A DNA stretch of 64,000 nucleotides, from positions 186,001-250,000 of the forward strand of contig JAHGAU010000038.1 in NCBI GenBank assembly GCA_019925105.1, written 5' to 3'. This DNA comes from Niebla homalea. Lineage: Eukaryota; Ascomycota; Lecanoromycetes; Lecanorales; Ramalinaceae. The notes under the pieces are model-generated. The model saw only the letters and a list, made by a program, of their open reading frames with translations. It ran no database searches and was not told the origin of the DNA. The stretch's first letter is position 1. The number at the start of each line of letters is the position of its first letter. This document shows, piece after piece, positions 1-12,000 of this stretch. Made by a program: the position numbers and the translations under genes.

Positions 1-1836
1 TCTCGTTGCCCATGTAGCGAATTCTTCCACCTTTACCAAGACCCGACGAACACCAAGCAGCTACTCGAATCACCAGCTGTTGGCTCGACAAGTCACTACC
101 GGGAAACAATCGCGAGTGTCTGGAACGTCACGATCTCGGACTTAGACCCAATATCACTGGACTTTCTGGAGACTATAGCTTTTTTCAGTCCTGATGGTTA
201 GCTAAGCTGAATTAGGCTTCACTGGCCACGCTGACGATGTTAGGTATTCCCGAACAGATTTGGATCGGCAGTGATGGAGCTTCTTCTGAACGCTTAATGG
301 CTTTCCGCCAGGTGATCATAAACTTGACGAAACATTCTCTGATCAAAGTGTCTCGTGTCGAGAATGGCAAACTGCGTGCACATGCAGATGATCGGGAAAT
401 CCGTCAAGACATCTCGATCCATAGGCTTGTACAACTCTCCTCCCTGCAGCTCACAAGTCTAGAACGAAAACGCCAAGCATTCGAGCGAGCACAGACTTTG
501 CTCCTTGAGATTTTTCCTCGTGCATCAGACGCATCTGAAACGACCTTGGTTGGGACTCTTGAGATATTTGATCTTTTTGTACCCCATGTGCTTTCAGTAG
601 AATCCCGCTATCGCGCAATGAAAGATGATCTTCCAGCACCGATACTGATGGCACCACTATTCGAAAGGTGCTTAAGGTAAGATTGAGCATGATCGCCGTT
701 CAGAATTCCAATTATTGACAATGTGATAGGTATCTGTTCCGACGCGGTATGATGACGACGGCAACGAGAATGTTCGAAACCACTAAAGAAATATGCGAGG
801 TTCATTTGTCCACTGATCCCCTCCTGCTGGCCAACCTCTATATGACCCAGGGTTCTGTGCAGCGCAATTCCAATCGGTCCCATGAAGGTCACGACTGTTA
901 CCTCAAAGCCTTACAGATCTGCCAGGATGCGCCGGAAAGCAACGCACGCTACCACTACTTGGCTCGCGCGTACGGAGGCCTTGGTAACACAGCTCTTGGT
1001 CTCAACGATGTTGCAAGTTCGATTAAATATCACGAAGAGGGCATCGCCATCAGGACTGGCAACGCCATAGCGTTCAGCAAGGAAGAGGACACATATGCCC
1101 TCGCGCTTGCGTACCTCAACTCTGGTTGGGGCTACTGGAAGGCTAATCAGCTGGAGAAGGCGGCATCGGTCGAAGAGAAAGCGATGGGGATGATTAAGAC
1201 CAGTGACCGAAATTCAGGGAAGGACTCCGGAAGGTAAGCCAGCCTCGCCCATCTTAGACGAAAATATAGGTTTACTGATAATGTTTGCCCCGCGAATAAG
1301 TCTGAGCTGGGCATTGAACTGCTTGAGCAACGTACGCTTCGAACAAGGAGATGCTGAAGACGCGTATGCTTTGGCGAAGAAGGCGTTCCAAATCCAAGTG
1401 GACACGTACGGCTACGGCCACCACGAGACAGGGGATTTGGCGTACAAACTTGCAGGCCACTATCATCGCCAACAACATATAAAGGAAGCTATGTAAGCTG
1501 CTCCACTTCATCCTGACGGAGCAGACGGTGACGCAAAACTCAACAAATCCCAAATGTAATAGCAGGCTAATAGGTCGGTTTTGCTTGCATAGTGACCTTT
1601 TGCGCGAAGCTCTCAATATCTATCATGACGCCGCGGTGGAAGTTGAGGTTGGAGGCGCCGTTGCACGAACAAAGTATAGGCTGTCCATGATGCTCGCTGA
1701 TGACGGCCAAAATGAAGAGGCTAGGCTATTGAAGGATGAAGCAGCAGGTCTTCGCGCAAAACTGACAGGAGTGAAACCCCATGAACAGGACACATTGAGA
1801 GATTTTGAGCTTCTGGTACCTTATTGGGGCCAGTGA
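1..1836 (+). CDS. NB-ARC/TPR STAND-type receptor, 3' part (5' end outside the window)
   Basis: The reading frame is open at the left edge. Five exons fit in phase: <1-196, 244-676, 730-1233, 1301-1492 and 1593-1836, with introns of 47, 53, 67 and 100 bp, giving 522 residues. The first exon junction reads FFSPDG/IPEQ, the signature found just after the NB-ARC region in fungal NB-ARC/TPR proteins. Next comes a helical segment of winged-helix type (RLVQLSSLQ), then tetratricopeptide-like helix pairs such as LARAYGGLGNTALGLNDVASS, with a last repeat rebuilt across the final intron (KEAIDLLREALNIYHDA). The nucleotide-binding loop and N-terminal effector domain would lie upstream and cannot be seen. 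Such proteins are intracellular receptors in fungal non-self recognition; that role is inferred from architecture. It faces the NACHT-ankyrin gene tail to tail. Confidence 0.8.
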
Positions 1837-2303
1837 GGGAAAATTGAGTCTCTGTCAGCCTCTTCGATCTTAAATCGGCGGTAGAGGGTCTGCACCTCAC
1901 AGCTTAAGCATATTGGGAAACGTTGTTTCTGAATGACATTCCAAATGCTCACACGTAACTGCTTTCACGACAGGATCGTTGGTGATTGCAGTGAAGGTCA
2001 TAGTGAAGAACCAATCGTGCGACCACAGGACAGCGTCCACGCCTTGATTTGGCAGCTTGGAACTTTGAGCTTGTGTCATATCGCTCGTCCGTAAGATATC
2101 AAGTCTAATTGCAACCCCGTCAAGGCAATCCCACGGGCGTCAAGAGTCAAACAACGAGATACTCCAAACGCCTTCGGTCCCACGCCAGTCTTCGGCCAAC
2201 TTGACAACCTTCCTTGTATCAATCGCAAAGCTGATGTCAGGGAGTAAATGAGCCGTTGATTGTTTCAAGCGCTGTCAGCCTGACTCCTTTCGATATATTT
2301 CAG
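1837..2303. other. convergent intergenic spacer between two NLR genes
   Basis: This 467-bp stretch separates the stop codons of two receptor-type genes that point at each other. I see no convincing gene, tRNA or repeat in it; it should hold both 3' untranslated regions. Confidence 0.5.
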
Positions 2304-5300
2304 CTAACTCTTCGAGCCGAGTGCGCTTTCTGGTCTCACGAACGATTCGGCTCCGTACTTGAGCAGTATGGCTTCGATCTCTTCCGGCGGGGCTGCCCCA
2401 CTGTTTTCCTCCAAGATGTGAGGATTTTCCAATTTCCTACAAATATAAAGCGGGCTAGCGCCATGAAGGTGATTGTACTGGCTCATCCATGACTGATCCT
2501 CCCAAGGACTCTCAGTATTACTTCCTGCTTCGTTTGGGTCTGCTTTTGCTTGGAGCAAGAGTGTGACTGAATCGAGGTCACGATTGAACACCGCGATTTG
2601 TAGGGATGTTACTCTTTGGTTTCGGGCGTTTGGATCTGCTCCGAGCTCCAGCAGCGTCTGTGGCATATCATAATCTTCCCCGGTTATCTTCCCGCCAATG
2701 CACAGGCGTAGCACTTTTGAGGGGTCAAAAAATCCCCGACAGAGTTCTAACAGCGCAGCAAACGCTGGAGAATCTGGCAAAAATCCTTGGGCCGCGGCCT
2801 CAATGATGGATCCATCCACCAGATAGTCTTTCGATGCCTTGTCGTAGCGCAGTCTCACATAAAATCTCAGGCGGTCTTGCATAAGCTTCAGCCCGCCTTT
2901 TTTCTCTAGGACTCTCTCGATGAGCCGCAGGGAACCACCGTTACATCCAACACATCTCAGTAGGCAAAGTAATTGCATGGCACTTGGATTCTCGGCCGCA
3001 CAAAACCTCACATTCCCGAAACCCCCGTAAACGCCCCTGCTCCAGAAAAATTCGGATTCACCTTCCATCCGTTCGGCTATGCTACATAAGGATCCAAAGC
3101 AGGCGCCCGAGGGATCAAAGAGGCCAATAGCAAGATTGAATAGAGGGTCTTGCTGAGAGATCTCGCTGGCCCGGGTTGACAGCGCAAACAGCGCGCTTAC
3201 AGTGCAGGAGATATTAAAGTCCGCGGAGGTCATTTCAAGTACACTTTTTGGATCACTGGAAAGCAGCTTTTGCATCCCAGCTGCGTTGAGATTGAGTTGA
3301 TGGGCTTCTTCAAAAATCACATGCAATGGTCGCTGCATTGAGCACTGTCCAGCGGTAGCCAATTGCGCAACAGCATTCCTCAAGAGCCCACCGGAATCGA
3401 CATATTCGCGAACCGTGTAATGTGCGAAGTTCACAACACGTAGCTTTATGCCCTTAATTTTCTCTGGAGATATTCTGATCAAGCAGCCACAGAGTTCCTT
3501 TATTGTATCCTCATCGTAAAAGTATCCAGACTGAAGTGCGTTTGATTTGCTCGTGCATCTTTCAGCAACTTGCACGAGTATCTGACAAGGGATACCGTGA
3601 CGCCAAACTTCAGAGTAGAGAGGAATCCATTCAAATAGGCAACGCACAACGAGGCGATCTTCTTCGGAGAGGGAAAGTAAGATCCTATCGTATGTTTCCT
3701 GAAGAGTTTCTGGAAGGTCTTTTAAAGCTTTCCGAATGATGTCAGATTCGCACTTCAGCCGTTGCAAGATATCGAGCTGGCAAACCGCCCAACGGAACCT
3801 TCAAGAAATCTCAGCAACGTACATTACACCAATGTCAATTATCAGGTTACTCACATACCCTTGGCACCTTTCGATACCGCATCCTCAATTTCGTCCAGTA
3901 ATTCCAGGGGAAACCGTCTGAACTTTTCACTTGAGTGTAAGGATGAATGTACATGAGTTCTGATATCTGCGTTTACGTAATCGTTGTCCATTGACAAGGG
4001 TCTAGAAAGCCTCTGCATGGTTTTTTCGATGTCATTATACCTCCTGCTTGATGCAAGAAGCTGTAGATTCTGAAACCGGGTGTCCTCTACAAGACGCCGG
4101 ACAATTCGAAGCATCTCGTCCCGTGGCTGGCATTCGTCGAGAGCGTCAACTACGACAAACGCGGTCTTGAATGCTTGAAGAGTTGCCTCCAGTGCTTCCA
4201 AAAGGCTAACCAGGCTTGGTTCGCCCCCATACTTGTACAGTGAAAGCACAGCCGAAGGGACCGATTTACTCTGCCGACATAGCTGATTGATCAGCCACCG
4301 CAAGAAAGGCTTGCCTTCGTCTTGGTTGTGACCATAGAAGCAAAAATAGTACACACAGACGCAGCCGTCTCTCTCTGGCGTTTCACAGTGTGTTCGAATA
4401 GCCTTGATCAAGTGGGAAATTAAAACAGTCTTTCCGGCACCGGGTATGCCATGAATCCACAAGCAGCGGCTCTTCGAATCTATCCAGTCCAGCCACTCAG
4501 GTGTTCGGAACACCCAATTGCCTGTGTTTGGTTCGTAGTCTTTCTGAGCTTTGTAGTACAAAGAAGAAGGGTCGGTATGCTGCAGCCACCTGAAGATCTC
4601 TTGGCGCTGAGTCTCTGCATGGACAAAAACGTATTAGCATCCCTGAACACTATTAGCGCACTTGAGGTGGATGTCTTACCTGTGACGACTTCGTGTGTCC
4701 TTGAGGTTTGGGTTTTGATCTCTCTAATCTCGTGACTATTCTCGACATTAGCTGCATGCTACAGGATGTCAAACGACGCTGGACTCAATTTTGAGGCAAG
4801 ATGATTGCATCTGAAAAGCTCAATAACGAGAGTGTGGGGGTAGAGATTGATTCCTAAAGCTAGACTAAGGACATTGCAAGGCTTACTGCGATTGTGAGGT
4901 CAATTCAAGATTTAGAGTCTCTTTCAAGGGCCTTATCCCTTCCAGCAGTTTCCTCGCCTTACTCTCTTTGAGTGGCCATGCTAGCTGAGCGAAGGTGGCC
5001 TTCACTTTCTGTCTTTTGGATGCATTGCTTGGAGACTGTTGTGTCTCAGGTGGAAACAATTTCTCCAACTCTGGGACCAACCGAAGGCATTCTTCGATGG
5101 GATCTTTTAATTTTTGTGAAACCTGACCCTGAGCTGAAGCGTTGCTGCTACAAGATGTAAGAATATTCAAAGTTTCCAGTGTTGTCTTCAAGAATGAGAT
5201 CTCTACGAGAATGGTCTTGAGACCTGATGGGGCATCTTTTACAGTCTCAATGTAGTGTATGCACAAGCCAACGATACGGTCAGAAATCTGGATAAGGGCA

Positions 5301-5338
5301 ATGACAGCCGGACCAAGTACAAGGACTTCAGCCATCAC
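2304..5338 (-). pseudogene. NACHT-ankyrin NLR-like receptor with an in-frame stop (possibly inactivated)
   Basis: Best exon model on the minus strand: 5338-4887, 4810-4680, 4614-3855, 3798-2304. Exon 1 encodes a helical domain like the N-terminal domain of fungal STAND proteins (start MMAEVLVLGPAVIALIQIS). Exon 3 carries the NACHT core: P-loop GIPGAGKT and Walker B FVVVDALDE. The spliced NACHT end reads KGMFRWAVCQLDILQRLKC, which supports the 56-bp intron 3799-3854. The C-terminus holds at least two ankyrin-like repeats (LLELGADPNARN, LLLQAKADPNEA). The only phase-consistent join of exons 1 and 2 puts a TAG at 4761-4759 between the N-terminal domain and NACHT. A CAG-to-TAG change there is of the CpA-to-TpA type made by RIP. 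A functional non-self recognition role is therefore uncertain; an unrecognised splice form could also rescue the frame. Confidence 0.7.
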
Positions 5339-5682
5339 TGTCGAGCGTGGTCAAAGAAAAAGAGATGACATTTGGAGTTGAGGATGCGAACAACCTATGA
5401 TAAAGACAGGCTTGAAACATCAGGCAGCAGCACAGCCGCCCAGGCTTATCCATACTGGGAATGAGGTTTACAGGTCGCGCGATATGTACCGAAGTCTCGC
5501 TGCAGTCATCGTCGTCAGTTGTAACAAGGCGCTCTCGATCACCTTGGGCTCACCGGGCTTAGAACTAGGCCTGAGAAAGCCGGGCCGGAGGTTGAGTCTT
5601 GGCATCACCCAGCCCTGCAGAAATCGAAAAACCACCATTATTCCCTCAAGCAATTACATAGCTGCCATCTCACTCTTGGAAA
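5339..5682. promoter_or_regulatory. divergent promoter region, NLR / CCDC47
   Basis: This 344-bp stretch lies between two start codons that point away from each other, so it must contain both promoters and 5' leaders. I recognise no specific operator. Confidence 0.5.
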
Positions 5683-7231
5683 ATGGCAGATTATCTCAAA
5701 GGCCTCTTTGGTGGCTCCCAGCCAGCCCCAGCCGCGGACGATGGTGCGTCTCCCCCAAATACCATCACCCCCATCCCACGTTTCCTCTCCCCCCCTTCCC
5801 ACCAATTGAGTACCTCATCAACTGACCCTCACCTCCAGACTTCGCCGACTTCGCGCACGCCCCCTCCCCAACCCCCGCCTCTATCTCCCCTCCCACCGCC
5901 TCCACCGCCTCCGCGGACGGCGCCATCCCTACCGGCCCCGCGGGCAGTCCCGTCCTCTACACGAAATGGTACCGCGTATGGGAGCGCACCACCCCGGGGG
6001 ACTTCATCTCCGAAGCCGTGATCCTCCCCTTCATGATCATTATCATCGGCTTCCACATCTGGGGCCGACGGACCAACAAAGCGAAAGCGCGCGCCTGGAT
6101 CACCGCCATCGGTCCCTCCCTAGAGAAAGAATACGCATTGGTGGGACTCGGCGGGACTAAGCCGCCGAGTGTGGACTCCGTGCAAGCCAGCGGATTGGCG
6201 AAAGCGATGGTGGATGCGCAGCAAGAGGAGAAGGAAGGATTGATGAAGGAGCGGTCGGCGATGGAGTACGCGACGTACGCGACGGGCCGGCAGAATGTGG
6301 CGTTCACGGATGGGAAGTTGATGTTGTATAAGCGGTATAACCCCGCGACGCTGGTGGTGGAGGCGGCGCTCGGGTTCCTGTTCGAGAGCATGCCGGCGCC
6401 CAAGGAGAATATGCTGTTCACGACGTACCCGTTTGATGGGCGGGAGAGGGATCTCGTGCCGGCGAGGAGTCAGGAGCAGAAGGATGCGATTGAGACGACG
6501 GCGAGGGGAAAGGGGAGCGCGTATGATGGGTTTGTGTGGGCGGTGGTGCATAAGCAGTGTATGAAGGGGCTGAGGGATGAGAGGTATGATTTGAGTTTGA
6601 CGAGTACGAGGGAGCATGCCAAGTTGCCTGCGCGGTGCGTGGTGATGAGCGAGAGCGCGGAAGTGACGGAGGCATTGTTGACAGAAGACTTGGCCAAGGC
6701 GCTGGAGAAGGCAGGTGATGGGTTCGAGTATCTGATTGTGTCGGACATGCCGTTGGAGAAGCCACAGACGTGAGTACATATTCCTTCGATGTTGTCTCCA
6801 TGTGTAAGGGTGGAAGACACAGCTAATACTCTTCTTCTGCTACCAGCCTCGACGAAACCAAACCCCGCAAACGCATTTCCCTCTCCATGAGCCTACCATC
6901 CAACTCCGCCTCCTCAAAGTCGTACGACCCAAGCTTACCCCTTCTCAACTACTTCCTACGCATGCCCGATCACCTCGCCACATCGGCGCGCTTTAGACCG
7001 GAAGTCATGAAGAAGATCAAAGCCGTGAGAGAAGAGGAGCAGAAAAAGATATCCAAGGCGAGCAAGGGGGAAGAAGCAGAAGAGAGACGCTTGGAGAGCG
7101 AGAAGAAGAAAAAGGAGATTAGGGACAATAGGATGAGGGGGATGAGCGCGGACGAGCAGAGGAAGTTCCTAGAGAAGGAGAGGGAGAGGTCGGGCAAGAA
7201 GCAGGAGAAGAAGATGAGTCGGAAGGCTTGA
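5683..7231 (+). CDS. CCDC47-family ER membrane protein (DUF1682)
   Basis: Exons 5683-5743, 5839-6769 and 6847-7231 join in phase to give 458 residues. The start is a short amphipathic exon (MADYLKGLFGG). A proline/serine-rich luminal-type stretch follows, then one hydrophobic segment (AVILPFMIIIIGFHIWG) ending in positively charged residues. The soluble part matches the DUF1682 layout, and the tail is a long Lys/Arg/Glu helix ending KKMSRKA, typical of CCDC47. In animals CCDC47 belongs to the PAT complex, which works with the Sec61 translocon on multipass membrane proteins and affects ER calcium. The fungal protein is presumed to have a related ER role; that step is inference. Introns are 95 and 77 bp with clear branch sites. 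Confidence 0.85.
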
Positions 7232-8990
7232 TTGAGCATCCTCCGGAGAGACGGGGTCGCAAGTCGTGGGCCTCGCGAGGAATTTGAATGTTAGGACTTG
7301 GTTTTTGTGGTAATCATGTTAATACTTTTGCTTCTTGTATAAAACCCTGAAATTTCACCAAAAGACGTGTCTGGAAAGGAGGCATTTTCCAAGCCCATCA
7401 AATCGCAGGCAAGTCAGCTGTGCACAATATGCATCGAGGATCGCTCTTTTCAATGACAAGTCTTTCAAGGCTCTGCATTGACCATTTGCACCAATTTGCT
7501 TCGGCTGGTTTAATACATGCCAGACCAATCTCGCTCATCAGACTCGTATCTCAAGCCTGTATCACCCTGGTTGGTTCACATCCTCTCTACATCCGTATTC
7601 ACCCTCTCCCCACCTCCCCCTACAGCCCCTCCACCCACTCAACCTTTGCTGAACCACGTCTTGTGCCCCTAACATCCCAAAACTCATCAGCTTCAATATT
7701 CCATTCCATAGCATTCAAAACCCTTTTTCAAGATATGCCTCCCCTCACTCCCATCCACCGGTTGCAAGGTAGGATAGGACGTACCAGCACCTGCCGCACC
7801 ATCATATACAAGCTCGATCCACAAACCCCGTACATGAGCGCGAAGTACGGGTAGAGGTAGTATCTGCTGTTCGGCGTCTATTTATCTCCCTGGATCGTCA
7901 GCCACCGATTCCAACTGTCCAAATGAATATCGTGATGTTGTAGTCTAGGGCAAGGACTGGCTGGTAGCCGTAAAAGAGGAGCAATTGGGTTGGGGGAGGG
8001 TGGGAAGGGAAAGGAAGACTGAGCAGGATCGTGCTGGAAATGAAAAAAGGGCAAAGGAAAGTCTGACCTTCCACCACTGCCTGACACCATCCTGCTTCTG
8101 GAACAGGCGCTGGTAATGCGGTACGCGGTTCTCGCGGTTGACGAATCTATCTCGCGCCATCAATGATTAGCTCGAGTGTACCTGTTCCGCTCCACAGCTG
8201 CATCTTCTCGGTCTAGGACTCTTTCACCTGGGAAAGCTTCTTGGCATAGTGGTGCGATATCAAAAAGGATTTGGATTGAAAAGAACGGAGACGAGGAAGG
8301 GGAAGGTTTACCCCCAGCGCAGTGCCCGCGATGGCTGTAAATTCAGAGCTCTTGTTGGGCGCATCTCATGTGATTATCTGGACAAGCAGGGTATATCACG
8401 AAGCTGAGATGTAGGTACAGTCAACGATAGCTGGGATTAGATGGCGAGCAGGTGGTGAAAAGCCGGTATGAACGCCAAGACACGCTGGACCAACCCGCCT
8501 CCGTCAGCCTCGTCTCTAAATGAAGAAAACTTTGGTACTAATATTCAATAAAAGTTACTTTACATTTTTTATACTCTGAATTATCCTGAAACCCATTTCT
8601 CATAACTGTAAAGGCGACGCCAGGCTGCCCACGTTGCAATTATTTTTGCGGGAGACGAGATTGCCTTGGGGGATTAAAAAAGGCATAGTGAGCTGCGGCA
8701 GAATCGCGGAATTTTGCCCATGATTTGGTTGCAAAAAACAAGGGACCGAGGGTCGGTGACAAAAGTCCGTTCCCACTCCCAAATCTGAGGAATCCCACTT
8801 TCAGTGCTGTCCCTTACCACTTGAACTTACTTCAAAAAATCTGAAAAAAATCAGGGAGTACATTCAGCATCTAAATAACTCCTATCGTGAGTTTCAGAAA
8901 GATTTCCCTATATTTAAGGCTGTAGAGGTGGTACATTTTCGAGCTAAATTGCGGGAAATTGCGGGATTACCACCAAATCTTGGGCGGGAA
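7232..8990. other. intergenic region without a recognisable gene
   Basis: About 1.76 kb follows the CCDC47 stop. The longest open frame (7420-7854) has a composition unlike its neighbours and no recognisable domain, so I do not call it. The part from about 8520 becomes AT-rich next to the TIR element. No tRNA or repeat array was seen. Confidence 0.5.
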
Positions 8991-9207
8991 TAGAAGGGTT
9001 CACCCCCTAACCGGACAAACCCCCTAACCGGACACGCTAAACCCGAATTGGATTGCTTTTTCTTTTTTTTTTGTTTTCTTGGTCTTCAACCCACTTATTA
9101 TATCCTTATTACTCTATGAATAACACTTACAGAATATCAGTTAGTAGGTTTTAGTGTCACCTTCACCCTTACTTTTACCTTCGCCCTTACCCTTAATCTC
9201 ACAGATA

Positions 9208-9325
9208 AACAAACCTTTTAATAAGCCCTTCAGTAAGCCCTTTAATAAGCCCTTTAATAAACCCTTTAGCAAACTATTTAGTAAGCCCTTCCGCGAGCCC
9301 CTCCGTAAGCCCTTTAATATAAGGC
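9208..9325. repeat. 12-bp minisatellite inside the TIR element
   Basis: About nine imperfect copies of a unit like AATAAGCCCTTT lie head to tail. The related inverted unit AAAGGGTTTGGT is repeated near 9496-9560, so even the interior of the element is roughly symmetric. Confidence 0.75.
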
Positions 9326-9593
9326 TACGCTTATTCCTCTTATGCCTTTACCGCGATATACTTAAAACCACCGCTTTTTGGTTAAAGAACCTAAGTGATA
9401 AGTAAGTCCTTCCGTAAGCCGTTACTTAAGCCCTTTAACATAAGGTTATACCTGATCCTTATATGCCCCTACCGCGATAAGCCCTAAATCATCGCCTTTT
9501 GGTAAAGGGTCTAGTGAAGGGTTTGGTAAAGGGTTTGGTAAATGGCCTGGTAAAGGGCTTGCTGGAGGACATAGTAACGGGTTTACTGAGACT

Positions 9594-9737
<144 letters not shown>

Positions 9738-10274
9738 AGATTATCCAAATCCTACTAACTGCCGGTCTATAAGTGTTATTTGTAGAGCAATAAGGATCTA
9801 ATAAGTGCGTTGAAGACCAAGAAAAATAAAAAAACATAAAAAGCAATCCAAATTGGGTTTAGCGTGTCCGGTTAGGGGGTTTGTCCGGTTAGGGGGTGAA
9901 CCCTTCTAAGTCCAAATTCCGGTGCCTCACTATAACTTTCTTAATTCGCCCCTGCCAATGAAGAGGCGTAGCAGATTTGTTTCAGCCAATACGCGTTTGT
10001 TTTGCAATGCAAAGAGCCAGATTCAAAAAAATGTTCCTTACTGGAGGAAGTACAACGTCCACACTGGTCGGCTCAGCGCTCACGATGCGGGACTCAGATG
10101 TGGGTGGGAGGAATATGAAGAGCTCTTCAATTCCCCCCGTTTTGCTCGAGCGAATATTGCTCAACTTTGAATGCACCTATCGTTGTTATATGTCCTTCAA
10201 GCTATCTTTGTCGGATCCATCTGCACCAGACAATTCTTTCGAAGGGCATCTTCTCCGTCCTCTTGGCAAAAGAC

Positions 10275-11180
10275 ATGGCTCGAGATCTCACTCGATGTAT
10301 CATCATTTGGGCTTTGTGCCTGTGGTGTGTCATCTGTCGACTGCCAAGTTGCTACGACAATGGGATGCTTGTGAACACCGATTTCCCATGTGATCCATTT
10401 GCCAACGCCTCAGCTTGTTGCGGAGCCAACTTCACTTGCGACACCAACCTCTTCTGTGTAAACCAGGCTGGCGAATACCTAGTCGGCTCTTGTACAGATG
10501 AGTCGGGGTCGGACCCTCGATGCCCGCCAGATGCAGGTATGATCCCCTAGCCTTGGCTCTTCCTTTCCTCAAGAGTGCTCTCCCAGTTGAACGTCAAGCA
10601 CGAACCTGACACCCTCTTGCCGAAACCAGGTGATTGGGACGAACGAAAGAGGTACTTGGTTGAACATACAACCTGCGATGACGGCACCTGGTGTCTCGGC
10701 ACGGATAATACAACCTGCTGCTCCAATGGCCAGGGCATTTACGTCGTGAGCTACAAGAACGGCCACAATGCGATCCCTACCGCGTCCACTCAGTCGAGCT
10801 TGTACAATTCTTCCGCAGGGTTCACTGGGTCTGGGCTCTCTGCTACGAGCACCACGATTCCAGGGGTTCAAGCGAACGGGACTATGCAGACCTCTACCTC
10901 AACGAGGTCCAACTCTTCCAGCACGGCGGTGTCCCCTTCAACCAGCGCTATCCCCCCCTCAGCCAGCGCCATGCCTCCTTCAACGACCGCCATACCCCCT
11001 TCCACCAGCACCAAGCCCCCTCCAAGCCTCCCTCGCAGCACACCGTCCCCAACGACACCAGCAGTTGTTGACAATAGCGGCGGATTGAGCACATCGACGA
11101 CTATCGTACTCGCCACCGTCCTCCCCGGCCTGTCTTGCATCGCAGCTTTCGGTACCTGGTGGCAGATGAGGCGCAAGTGA
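10275..11180 (+). CDS. Cys-rich, Ser/Thr-rich single-pass membrane protein
   Basis: Exons 10275-10536 and 10630-11180 join in phase (270 residues). Residues 1 to about 23 form a hydrophobic signal-peptide-like segment (CIIIWALCLWCVICRL). A cysteine-rich extracellular part follows (CDPFANASACCGANFTCDTN, then CTDESGSDPRCPPDAGDW, CDDGTWCLG, TTCCSNG). A long Ser/Thr/Pro-rich stalk, likely O-glycosylated, comes next, then one transmembrane helix (about STTIVLATVLPGLSCIAAFG) and a tiny basic tail. This is the layout of many uncharacterised fungal surface proteins related in style to cell-wall sensors. No specific function is known to me. A similar protein lies at 53718-54810. An upstream alternative start cannot be excluded. 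Confidence 0.75.
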
Positions 11181-12000
11181 AGAACTCTGATCCTCTCTCA
11201 GGGCGTGCAACCCGATATAAATATACATATATGCACAATCAGCAACAGCGGCAGCGTTAGACGGAGCGGACAGGAGTGGGCGACTTGTGCAGCATTGGGA
11301 TTTGATGTCGGGCAATGACGGAGTCGAGGTTGCGTTTGATTGGATGGATGACTGGATGAATAATGTGATGGATGACTGCATGGGAGGATTGCGAAAAGAG
11401 GCAGCGTTCTAGGCTGCGCGAGCAGTCACTAGTCATAGAGGCAGAGCGATCAATAGACAATCACGGCAGGCAATATGAATGATGCATTCCAAAAATCCCA
11501 TCAATTTCCTGGCTAGCTGTCCCATGTTTTACGAAAGTGATTGCTGGCCCCGGCCCCCCCCCAAAACTTTGGAGAGCGATATGGCGGAAAGACAGCTCAT
11601 AGAGTGTATGCATTTCCGGTACCGAGGTAGTATGTGGCCTGTTAAGGGGGGTTTCATGTCTTTTGATACGTTAGGTTCGATTCCTAAAAGGCGCTTATCG
11701 TGCTGCAGAGCGTTAATGAACCTTTTCCAGCCCAAGGCTCTCAATTCAACAACGCTCATTTATCTCATAACTCCGAGTAATCTATGCTTGGTGGACATAT
11801 GCGTCATGTAATGCGAAGCTTCACATGAATTGGTGATATGATGAGAGAGGATCATGGGTATCTGGATGAACAACTATACTGTCCTAGACACGCAACGCCT
11901 ATGCAAGTGAACATTTGAATTCCCCCTCTTAAGATCTGTATCAATCACGACAGACATTCCAACACCTCAACAAGATCATGTAAGTGAGCAGAACGGATAG
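11181..12000. other. convergent intergenic spacer
   Basis: About 820 bp lie between two stop codons. I see no supported gene. A short hairpin resembling a tRNA T-arm occurs near 11670 but lacks the rest of a tRNA. Confidence 0.5.

Noticed and set aside
7420..7854. 144-codon frame after CCDC47
   Set aside because: No domain, odd composition (many Pro/Ser/His), no splice or promoter support.
9005..9042. CCCTAACC motifs as a telomere relic
   Set aside because: Only two copies per end, embedded in the longer unit CCCCCTAACCGGACA and mirrored at the other transposon end.
11660..11692. tRNA T-arm (TTAGG-TTCGATT-CCTAA) as part of a tRNA gene
   Set aside because: No matching acceptor stem, D arm or anticodon arm upstream.
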